A program made the translations under genes and the position numbers. A DNA stretch of 17,680 nt from Anaerolineaceae bacterium UBA6107 (lineage in GTDB: Bacteria; Chloroflexota; Anaerolineae; Anaerolineales; Anaerolineaceae): positions 4,770-22,449 of the forward strand of contig DIWL01000002.1 in assembly GCA_002428455.1 (NCBI GenBank), in the 5' to 3' direction. Positions 1-6,818 of the stretch are shown piece after piece; position 1 is the first letter of the stretch; the number at the start of each line of letters is the position of its first letter. Below the pieces are notes generated by a model, which was given only the letters and a program-made list of their open reading frames with translations, was not told the DNA's origin and ran no database searches.

Positions 1-167
1 GACATCGCCTGGTCGACGCCAATTCTGACGTTTCCCTGGCTGATGCTGGTGGGGGCGAACCCTTGGGCAACGTGTAACAGATACCCTTGCGGCGAAATGG
101 TAAAACCATTCACCTTGGTGATGGTGGAACCAACTTCAACGGTGAGGATGCGAATCTTCTCAGGCAA
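1..167 (-). CDS. GlmL/MutL-like ASKHA ATPase, N-terminal fragment (cut by window edge)
   Basis: The first 55 codons of a gene that leaves the window on the left. The translation opens LPEKIRILTVEVGSTITKV, followed near residues 37-55 by APTSISQGNVRIGVDQAM. The VEVGST segment is the phosphate-1 loop of ASKHA-fold ATPases as found in GlmL (often misnamed MutL). The later APT(S)...G-N-V-x-I-G pattern also fits GlmL. GlmL-type proteins accompany B12-dependent carbon-skeleton mutases and aminomutases and are thought to help maintain or reactivate them. The proposed start is TTG at 167-165, preceded by GAGGA and 15 bases after the oraE stop codon. The frame upstream is closed by that same TAG, so no earlier start is possible. 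Last visible gene of the ornithine operon. Family assignment is fairly secure; the reactivase role is inferred from context. Confidence 0.72.
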   Translation of the reverse strand, partial: MPEKIRILTVEVGSTITKVNGFTISPQGYLLHVAQGFAPTSISQGNVRIGVDQAM

Positions 168-179
168 ATGATCCTCTAA

Positions 180-2390
180 CTAAATCTGTCCCCGTTTTAT
201 CAGGGTTTTCACCATGGCATTGACGACATGGATCCCCTTGGTACCCCGGCCGAAGGTGGCATCCAGACCTGTCTCGGCAGCCATTTCAGGGTTGACCTGC
301 GTGCCACCAGCGATCAGGATGATGTTATCGCGGATACCGCGTTCCACACACAGGTCAGCCAGTTTTTTCATTTGCATCCGATGGATATCATTGTGACTGA
401 TGATCGTGGAAATGAGGATGGCTTGCGAGCCGGTTTCGATCGCGGCGTCCACCAGTTTACTAACTGGAACGGAGGTACCCAGGTAATGGTACTTAACGCC
501 GTACTTCTCGATCCCGCCGTGTTTGATATCAAGGATCTCGCGTAGACCGACACTATGTTCATCTTCGCCAACTGTGCCCGCCACGACTTTGAGCCCAATC
601 TTTTTTACTGCTTCCCTTAGTGTGTCCTCATCAAGCACGAGCTCTTTTTCAGGTATTTTGAGCGAGGAAAGTTCAATATCAAATCCGACCTTGCCTTTTA
701 CTTCAAGGAAACAGCCTTCAGCCGGGTGCATCACCTGCAAGTTGATCACCTCAGGATCGAGCAAACCAAGCTTTTTCGCCATCTCAATGCCATAAACACG
801 GGCAAAATCTTCCGTGAGCGGGACAAAGAACTGTATGAGGATGGTCCCATCACCGGCCCATTCCGCTTCAGGTTTGATCATTCCGCCTTTGCGGTAGGGG
901 AGAGTCTGTTCCAGGCGTCTCTCGACATTGTCTTCGGGATCGAGCTCGTCAATGTATTTGATCTTTTCGGGTTTGCACAGCGTGCAGCCCTCAATCGCGT
1001 CACAAGCGTGCGCCAGTCCGGAAGGAATGTTGTTATAACCGAAATGATCGCAAACCGGGGCAAAGTAATCTGTGTCCCGTTCAACGATCGAATCTGCACC
1101 GACCCCGCCCTTACCATCCCTGGCGATCCCGTCGCCGTTGCGTTCAGGGTACTTGGCGGAATCGACAAAGAAACCCTTTTCGACCGCAGCGAAGTATCCG
1201 CCCGTTTCGATGACCTCTTCAAGGAAAGCAACCGCACGTTCTTTCAAGTCGCGCACCATCTCACCCAGCGGACCCTCTTTATTGATCTCGAGCAGCTGTT
1301 TGATGCCATCTAGGGCAGCCCAAGTCTGTTTGACCGTTTGCACACCGCGGATGTTGTTGTAATGCCAGGGGACGTTGCGTCCTTCGTCCGGCGTGATCGT
1401 GCTTTGAATGTCCGCACTGGTGAGCATGGAGATCAGCGTGTCAATGGTGTGCGTGCGGATCGCTTCTTCAATATCGGCTTCGATGTAGCGGGTGTTCTGC
1501 TGTGCACGCATCTTGAAATCGGAAAAGAAATCGCGCAAGGCGACCGCATAAGGCAGGTCATACCATAATTTGGGAGCCGGCGGAGAGTTGGGTGGAACGG
1601 TGGACAAGCCGATCAATTCCTTATCCATCCCGGAGGCGACTGAGAATGCGCAATTGATGCCGTGTTGCACCATTAATTCCGGCATAACCAACCAGCCGGC
1701 TTTTGCTGTGGCATTGGCGTTGTGCGCCCCGTCGATCTGGAAGATACGCGCTCCGTTCATCACCTTCTTGGCTTCAGCGGCATCCACAAACGAACGGTAC
1801 ATGTTCACGTTGCGGTAGAGCACGTTATACTGCGGATCCTGGTGAGCGCCGTTGATGCCTTCTTCGGCAAATAGCACAGCCACCTCAGGACCGGCCACGC
1901 CGGATACGTAGCTGTGAAAATTGATCGGCCGGCCGACTTCCTCTTCGATCTGGTCGCATGCCTTGCGGCTCGCGCGAATCTGTTTACGGGTGATCGGTAC
2001 ACCGCCAACGCCTTCGGGAGTTCCTTCCATCAGTCCATCGATGTGGCTTTGACCGGTGGTCCGGATCACCATCAGATGGTCTGCGCCGTGCCAGGCTGCC
2101 ATGCGCATGCGGCGGATGTCGTCCTCAAACCGTCCGGAAGCGATCTCAGTGGTCACCACGCATTTTGGCTGTGGATCGATGTTATCGAAGTACTTGGAGG
2201 CGGGCAGCCCGATGCCGTTCTTTAACGGTTTGGACATGTCGTGATAATGGAAAGGCCCCATGTCGACGCCGTCCACTGGAATATCCCGCCAGGTCCAGCC
2301 TTTGCGCTGCGGGTGATAATGCTCCAGATCTTCAAGGATGTGCTCGATATCCAGTTTCTTATTGGGATCCAATTGTTCAGGTTGTGTCAT
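180..2390 (-). CDS. oraE: D-ornithine 4,5-aminomutase, large (beta/E) subunit
   Basis: Catalytic subunit of the adenosylcobalamin- and PLP-dependent D-ornithine 4,5-aminomutase, which makes 2,4-diaminopentanoate from D-ornithine. It has 736 residues from the ATG at 2390, close to the roughly 735 of the clostridial enzyme. The N-terminal two thirds should be the TIM-barrel PLP domain and the last ~140 residues the Rossmann-like B12 domain. The B12 signature DxHxxG is DEHSVG (Asp610, His612 as lower cobalt ligand, Gly615). Lys623 lies 11 residues after that His in the sequence DIKHGG. The PLP lysine and axial His of the C. sticklandii enzyme (Lys629/His618, from memory) have the same spacing. 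The ATG is chosen because GGGAGAG lies 6 bases upstream; an in-frame TTG at 2405 has no comparable site. It lies 21 bp after oraS. Confidence 0.96.
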   Translation of the reverse strand: MTQPEQLDPNKKLDIEHILEDLEHYHPQRKGWTWRDIPVDGVDMGPFHYHDMSKPLKNGIGLPASKYFDNIDPQPKCVVTTEIASGRFEDDIRRMRMAAWHGADHLMVIRTTGQSHIDGLMEGTPEGVGGVPITRKQIRASRKACDQIEEEVGRPINFHSYVSGVAGPEVAVLFAEEGINGAHQDPQYNVLYRNVNMYRSFVDAAEAKKVMNGARIFQIDGAHNANATAKAGWLVMPELMVQHGINCAFSVASGMDKELIGLSTVPPNSPPAPKLWYDLPYAVALRDFFSDFKMRAQQNTRYIEADIEEAIRTHTIDTLISMLTSADIQSTITPDEGRNVPWHYNNIRGVQTVKQTWAALDGIKQLLEINKEGPLGEMVRDLKERAVAFLEEVIETGGYFAAVEKGFFVDSAKYPERNGDGIARDGKGGVGADSIVERDTDYFAPVCDHFGYNNIPSGLAHACDAIEGCTLCKPEKIKYIDELDPEDNVERRLEQTLPYRKGGMIKPEAEWAGDGTILIQFFVPLTEDFARVYGIEMAKKLGLLDPEVINLQVMHPAEGCFLEVKGKVGFDIELSSLKIPEKELVLDEDTLREAVKKIGLKVVAGTVGEDEHSVGLREILDIKHGGIEKYGVKYHYLGTSVPVSKLVDAAIETGSQAILISTIISHNDIHRMQMKKLADLCVERGIRDNIILIAGGTQVNPEMAAETGLDATFGRGTKGIHVVNAMVKTLIKRGQI

Positions 2391-2411
2391 CAGTATCTCT
2401 CCCAATCAGTC

Positions 2412-2762
2412 TCAGAATAATCCGTTGAGGACATCTTTGTCATCGAGGATGGCTTGCGCAGCGGCAGGAATGGAAAGGCTCGTTTTTTGTGAAACCTTCA
2501 ACACCACGTGACCGGCGCCTTTTCCCAACAGGCCGGCTTCCAATACACGTTCCACTACTCCGTGTGCGGTAAGGCTGTCAATGCCCATACGCAGCAATAT
2601 AGAGCGCTCAATCGAAGGGGATGTGTGTGTACGCGCCAGTTCAATGATCGGATCAATTAGCTGGTCGCACAATTGCCAGAAGCGATCCTTCAACTGCTCA
2701 TCGGTCAACTCACCCAGCATCTTTTGACGTTCTTCAAACTTATTGATTCGCTCATCTGTCAT
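2412..2762 (-). CDS. oraS: D-ornithine 4,5-aminomutase, small (alpha/S) subunit
   Basis: Small partner of OraE, 116 residues against about 120 in the known enzyme, starting MTDERINKFEERQKMLGELT. It is mostly helical, with the family-like segment SPSIERSILLRMGIDSL in the middle and a C terminus ending in LNGLF. It has no cofactor motif of its own, as expected. The ATG at 2762 has GGAG 7 bases upstream. The open frame runs another 51 codons further upstream, but that stretch overlaps the end of ortB in another frame and does not resemble OraS. It lies 22 bp downstream of ortB and 21 bp upstream of oraE, consistent with co-transcription and stoichiometric expression. Identification rests on sequence resemblance and the diagnostic gene order. 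Confidence 0.93.
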   Translation of the reverse strand: MTDERINKFEERQKMLGELTDEQLKDRFWQLCDQLIDPIIELARTHTSPSIERSILLRMGIDSLTAHGVVERVLEAGLLGKGAGHVVLKVSQKTSLSIPAAAQAILDDKDVLNGLF

Positions 2763-2784
2763 CGGGAAGCTCCAATAGGTCGTA

Positions 2785-4197
2785 TTAATTGTTGGTGAGA
2801 AAATTTTCACGTATCCATTGCGGATCTTTTTTAACATCATCCGCGAGGAATTGAATATCTGATTCAGACCACCCGGAAGCAGGCAGGCGCTTGGCGGCGT
2901 TTCCCAGGTACTCAAGCCGTAAATGGTCCAGATCTTTTACCCGGCTTTGCACCTGTTCCAGCCGTTCAGGGATCACGATGGTTTTGCCGGGTAGGTTGTC
3001 TGCGGGATCACCGCGCCTGACTTCAATACCGTTCTCGCGGGCAAAGGATAATTCCGCGTTCTGATGTTTTCCCGCGCCGGTATATTCGGTCTCCTGGACA
3101 ACGATGATCTGATCTCGATTCATCTGACGGGCAAGGGAAACCGCCGCGGTGAGGCTGGTATTACCGGCAGGACCGCGCTCCAATCCCTCGATCTTGGTGA
3201 GAAGTTCAGTAATGTAGAATACCTCACCCTGGCTGACCACATGGTATTCATCCATGTAGCGCAAACTGCGGGCAGCGTTGCGTGGTACATCCGTGCGATC
3301 CGGCCAGGTGGCAAAAGGAACCCCGAAACCTGTGTGCCCGGTGGTGAAGGATTTGCGATTGAAGTCAGTATCAGAGGCCATATGCAGACCGGTAAGATCC
3401 ACGGAACAGGCAATGACGCGGGTTGAGTTACAGCCGGCGTATTGCAAACCACGCGCTGTGCCGGTCAAATTGCCGCCGCCGGCGTGGGTAACCACGACTG
3501 CGTCAGGATCTTTACCAAGGAGTTCGCGGGTCTGCTGAGCGATCTCAACACCAAGGCTTTCCACCCCGCGGATGCCAAAAGGAGTGTACAGGCTGGCGTT
3601 GAAAAAACCAGTTTCCTCCAAAGTACGCAGCTGCATGTAAAACAGTTCAGGGCCAACAGTTAGCTTTAATACCTCTGCCCCGTACGCCTCGCAGGCGCGG
3701 CCTTTTTCGATGATCTCCGGTTGACCTACTCCACGGCTGTCGTAGACTTCCTGCACGATGATGCATTTTAGTTTTCGTTGTACGGCCTGTGAGGCCACTG
3801 CAGCCCCGTAATTACCGCTGGTGGCTGCCACGATACCCTTGTAACCCTTGCGGGCTGCCTCATACACACTGATCGATGCCCGGCGGGCTTTAAAGCTGCC
3901 CGAGGCGTTATTCGCTTCGTCCTTGACAAGGATCCTGGCGCCCTTCCCGGAGGGGGAGATGCGGCGGACGGCTTCAGTAAGGTTGTGCAGCTCGTAAAGA
4001 GGTGTGTGACCAACTTTGGTTTCACCCTGGATGCGGAAGATCTCTTCCATCGTGTAGCCGGTGTCCGCCATCATGCGCTCATAATCAAAAGCGATGGGAC
4101 TGAAAATGTAATTATCGTAATCCATCCCCAAGGAGGATTTCATGATCTCATTCTTGCGGGCCATGAGAGCCTGGTAGGACATATCCCTGGGGCTCAT
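2785..4197 (-). CDS. ortB: 2-amino-4-ketopentanoate thiolase, beta subunit
   Basis: PLP-dependent subunit of the thiolase that splits 2-amino-4-oxopentanoate with CoA into D-alanine and acetyl-CoA. It is 470 residues of fold-type II (threonine synthase-like) PLP enzyme. The Schiff-base lysine is Lys103 in NNASGSFKARRAS, followed by ATSGNYGAA near residue 130. THAGGGNLTG near residue 240 supplies the glycine-rich loop expected around the PLP phosphate. The ATG at 4197 overlaps the ortA TGA in an ATGA junction and has GGAG 8 bases upstream. A second in-frame Met (residue 6) is possible but its ribosome site would be too close. The ATGA coupling to ortA fits a two-subunit enzyme. Confidence 0.94.
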   Translation of the reverse strand: MSPRDMSYQALMARKNEIMKSSLGMDYDNYIFSPIAFDYERMMADTGYTMEEIFRIQGETKVGHTPLYELHNLTEAVRRISPSGKGARILVKDEANNASGSFKARRASISVYEAARKGYKGIVAATSGNYGAAVASQAVQRKLKCIIVQEVYDSRGVGQPEIIEKGRACEAYGAEVLKLTVGPELFYMQLRTLEETGFFNASLYTPFGIRGVESLGVEIAQQTRELLGKDPDAVVVTHAGGGNLTGTARGLQYAGCNSTRVIACSVDLTGLHMASDTDFNRKSFTTGHTGFGVPFATWPDRTDVPRNAARSLRYMDEYHVVSQGEVFYITELLTKIEGLERGPAGNTSLTAAVSLARQMNRDQIIVVQETEYTGAGKHQNAELSFARENGIEVRRGDPADNLPGKTIVIPERLEQVQSRVKDLDHLRLEYLGNAAKRLPASGWSESDIQFLADDVKKDPQWIRENFLTNN

Positions 4198-4472
4198 TTT
4201 TCGTACTCCGTGCCAATGGTCAATAGTTCGGGAACAACCTTGCCGAAACTGTGCTGGTAACTCGGATTGACAACCATCAATTTACCGCTAATGACACGTC
4301 CAATGATCGTCCTGACTTCCACATCCTGCCCGATCTCAGCATCTTTTTCAAGAAACCCTGAAACCCTCAGAATATAAGGGACTTTCTTGGTATCTTCAGG
4401 CAGTGCTGTTGACCTTTCGGCGGGCTGCAACACAACCTGTTCGATCTCCACCCAGGTTCCTCTCTTTACCAT
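4194..4472 (-). CDS. ortA: 2-amino-4-ketopentanoate thiolase, alpha subunit
   Basis: Small subunit of the 2-amino-4-ketopentanoate thiolase, 92 residues, slightly shorter than clostridial OrtA (about 100). It begins MVKRGTWVEIEQVVLQPAER. A following beta-rich region includes EIGQDVEVRTIIGRVISGKL and ends with NPSYQHSFGKVVPELLTIG, a pattern typical of OrtA. It has no catalytic cofactor motif; OrtB supplies the PLP site. The ATG at 4472 is preceded by GGAGG 10 bases upstream. It lies 30 bp after ord, and its stop codon overlaps the ortB start by one base pair step (ATGA). Confidence is high because of both the sequence and the conserved ord-ortA-ortB order. Confidence 0.93.
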   Translation of the reverse strand: MVKRGTWVEIEQVVLQPAERSTALPEDTKKVPYILRVSGFLEKDAEIGQDVEVRTIIGRVISGKLMVVNPSYQHSFGKVVPELLTIGTEYEK

Positions 4473-4502
4473 ATTCCTGCTACCTCCACAATTTTTAGTC
4501 GT

Positions 4503-5543
4503 TTAAATGTGACGGCTGTAAGCGCTCTCTCCCATCAGGGCGGCGGGTGCCGGCATGTCGATCATGCGTTTGAGGCCGGGTGTTGCGGCGAAGACGTGGG
4601 GAATCATATTAACGGCCAGACCCATAGTGGCAACACCACCTGCAATCTCGGGTTTAATGGCGAGATGGATCTCAGGTTTGCCGTAGATGTGAATGTAATC
4701 GCCAGTTTCCTGACCCTCGAGGTGTGGGTGGATCTGCTGCGGATGGACCAGGCGGATGACCTCTTTGTCTCCGCTGTAACCGATACCGGTATGCGCGCAA
4801 CCAGCTACCATTCCCGGCTGGACCTTGACATGCGGGGTTTCGCGGTATACCTGGCTGATGATCGGTTCACGAACCTGTTCAATGCGGTCCACGCCCAATC
4901 CCAAAGCATCGCTGATCATGTGGATGGATTCGGGGAATCCCACGTGACCCACGATCGATCCATCTTCAATTCCTGCTTTAAACGCAGCCGGGGTGATACC
5001 CACACCCTGTGTTTTCATCACAGTAGGGCCGTAAGGGCTTAGGTCGTTCACCCGTGAGGCTTCAATGCGCTCCACCTTGTGATTCCCGCCGGTCAATGCG
5101 ACCACCAGCAGATCGAGCACGTATCCGGGGTTCACCCCGGTTCCGAGCACGGTAACGTTATTCATACGGCACAATTCATCCAGTTCGGCTGCCAATTCAG
5201 GATTCTGTGCATAAGGATCGGCCATTTCTTCCGCGATGGAGACACAGTTAATTCCGGCGGTGATGATCCGGCGCAAATCAGCCATTTGATCTTTGACCCA
5301 GGAAGTTGTGGCGATGACCACCACATCGACCTTTTCCCTGTCCAGCACTTCATCAGGATTTCCGGATACCGTGATGCCGACTTGACGGTCTAATTTGAGG
5401 ATAGTGCCGAGATCCTTTCCAACATAATCAGGTCGATAATCTACGGCTGCGACAATCTGCAACCCCGGTTTTTCAAGTACCAGGCGTGCCATTCCGCTGC
5501 CCATGGCTCCCAAACCCCATTGAAGAACTCGAATTGGCTTCAT
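4503..5543 (-). CDS. ord: 2,4-diaminopentanoate dehydrogenase
   Basis: NAD(P)-dependent oxidative deaminase that converts 2,4-diaminopentanoate to 2-amino-4-oxopentanoate and ammonia, the step between OraSE and OrtAB. It is 346 residues. The N-terminal Rossmann fold shows GLGAMG at residues 11-16 and an acidic residue in AAVDYRPDY at the end of beta-2. The fold is like dihydrodipicolinate reductase and diaminopimelate dehydrogenase, with a central catalytic/dimer domain (GTGVNPGYVLDLL near residue 135). The start at 5543 has AGGAG 5 bases upstream. First gene of the ornithine operon in this window. Ornithine racemase, which normally supplies D-ornithine, is not in view and may lie beyond the left edge. 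Confidence 0.94.
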   Translation of the reverse strand: MKPIRVLQWGLGAMGSGMARLVLEKPGLQIVAAVDYRPDYVGKDLGTILKLDRQVGITVSGNPDEVLDREKVDVVVIATTSWVKDQMADLRRIITAGINCVSIAEEMADPYAQNPELAAELDELCRMNNVTVLGTGVNPGYVLDLLVVALTGGNHKVERIEASRVNDLSPYGPTVMKTQGVGITPAAFKAGIEDGSIVGHVGFPESIHMISDALGLGVDRIEQVREPIISQVYRETPHVKVQPGMVAGCAHTGIGYSGDKEVIRLVHPQQIHPHLEGQETGDYIHIYGKPEIHLAIKPEIAGGVATMGLAVNMIPHVFAATPGLKRMIDMPAPAALMGESAYSRHI

Positions 5544-5569
5544 AAATACTCCTGAGATATTGTTGATTG

Positions 5570-5594
5570 TGTTACAAACAGTGACATTTTAACA
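5570..5594 (-). promoter_or_regulatory. Putative promoter/operator of the ornithine operon
   Basis: On the minus strand, TGTTAAAAT (5594-5586) is a good extended -10 (TGn + TAAAAT) about 43 bases before the ord ATG. No convincing -35 is visible. The same 25 bases form an imperfect dyad, TGTTAaAA...TTgTAACA, centred in the element. A repressor or activator site is therefore possible. Pattern only; no known regulator is matched. Confidence 0.3.
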
Positions 5595-5654
5595 TAGATG
5601 CGTATTACGGGCTTGGCATTCAACAGCTCTTGATGAACTGCCGGAAACGTCCAT

Positions 5655-6818
5655 TCAGATTTTATAAATTTGAAATTTCACCGGAATGCCGCCGTTGATA
5701 AAACGCCATTCAGAATCAGGAGCGGGGAGACCCAGGTTGCCAGCCAGGACCGGGTCGTTGCAGAGAACTCCAACCTGCCAGCCATTAAAGGAATTGAGTA
5801 TGATGGAACCAAAACGGGCATAAAGGTCGCGCAGGTCCTTATTGGAATTCACCCGCACTCCATATGGAGGATTGGTAACGATCCAGCCTGGTGTATTCAA
5901 TGCTTGAAGTTCTGAGATGGGCTGCTGCCTGAAACTGGCAATATCCTTCTGACCTGCCCGCGCAGCATTGGAAGCGGCAATTTTGACCGCACCTGCGTCA
6001 CGGTCGTAGCCAAAGATTGGCTGTGAGGGGGGAGTAATACCCTTGCGGGCGGCCTGCAGCAAAGCACCCCAGGCGGCAGGGTCAAAATTTGGCCAATGGG
6101 TGAAGGCAAACTCACGGGCGATGCCGGGAGGAATATGGCCTGCAATGAGAGCGGCTTCAATGGGGATCGTGCCCGATCCGCAGAAGGGATCGATCAATGG
6201 GAGGCTGCCATCATAACCAGCCGCGAGCAGCAAGGCGGAAGCGAGGGTCTCGCGCAGCGGGGCTTTCGCCGTTTCCTGTCGGTATCCGCGCTTATGGAGC
6301 AGGTTGCCGGAACTATCCACACTGATCGTGCACTGGTTGTTTACCAGCCTTACCAGGATGAGTTGTCCATCGTCGCTGAGCTTACAGGTGCTTTTCTTAT
6401 TGGTGAGTGCGGCAAAGTGGTCGTTGATCGCTCCCAGTACTCTCTCAGCCACTGCGTCAGAATGGTATAACTTCGATTTATGACATGTAACGCTCAGCTT
6501 AACCGCCTGACCGGGAACCAGAAAGTGCTCCCAGGACAGCCGGGAAGCTTTTTTGCGTAATTCCGAGAACGCGGCTGCGTAGAACTCACCCAAACGGACA
6601 CTCACGCGGCTGGCAGTGCGTAAATGCAAATTACATTTAAACACATCCTCCAGCTTGCCTTCCAGCAGCACACCACCGGGTTCCTCGTTCGGAAGGGTGG
6701 GGCTTTTACTGGAGTCATCCGGTATGGAACTCAAGCCCAGGGCAACGCATTCGCTGTTGAGTATAGATTCAACACCGGGTGCGCAAGAAACAAAAATACG
6801 GTACTTACTTGCGTCCAT
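5655..6818 (-). CDS. THUMP-domain class I SAM-dependent rRNA methyltransferase (RlmL/YpsC type)
   Basis: Likely guanine-N2 methyltransferase of 23S rRNA, in the family of the N-terminal half of E. coli RlmKL and B. subtilis YpsC. It has 387 residues, matching the single-function members. Residues about 55-165 fit a THUMP RNA-binding domain. The Rossmann methyltransferase follows, with the SAM loop DPFCGSGTIPIEAA (210-223) and the catalytic motif TNPPYGVRV (315-323). The ATG at 6818 has AGGAAA 7 bases upstream and overlaps the end of the ygiQ-like gene by 14 bp, so the two are translationally linked. The family is clear; the exact modified nucleotide cannot be read from the sequence. Confidence 0.88.
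   Translation of the reverse strand: MDASKYRIFVSCAPGVESILNSECVALGLSSIPDDSSKSPTLPNEEPGGVLLEGKLEDVFKCNLHLRTASRVSVRLGEFYAAAFSELRKKASRLSWEHFLVPGQAVKLSVTCHKSKLYHSDAVAERVLGAINDHFAALTNKKSTCKLSDDGQLILVRLVNNQCTISVDSSGNLLHKRGYRQETAKAPLRETLASALLLAAGYDGSLPLIDPFCGSGTIPIEAALIAGHIPPGIAREFAFTHWPNFDPAAWGALLQAARKGITPPSQPIFGYDRDAGAVKIAASNAARAGQKDIASFRQQPISELQALNTPGWIVTNPPYGVRVNSNKDLRDLYARFGSIILNSFNGWQVGVLCNDPVLAGNLGLPAPDSEWRFINGGIPVKFQIYKI

Noticed and set aside
726..1313. 195-codon open frame on the plus strand
   Set aside because: Lies wholly inside oraE on the opposite strand; composition looks like a mirror of coding DNA, and no ribosome site or family resemblance is seen.
2763..2915. 51-codon upstream extension of oraS
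   Set aside because: Overlaps the ortB coding end, does not resemble OraS, and the ATG at 2762 has a good ribosome site.
4509..5042. 177-codon plus-strand open frame
   Set aside because: Antisense to ord, which is clearly the real gene by its Rossmann motif and operon context.
5620..5640. CAGTTC-ATCAA-GAGCTG stem as a terminator of the RlmL-like gene
   Set aside because: Only six pairs including one G-U, and no T-run follows.
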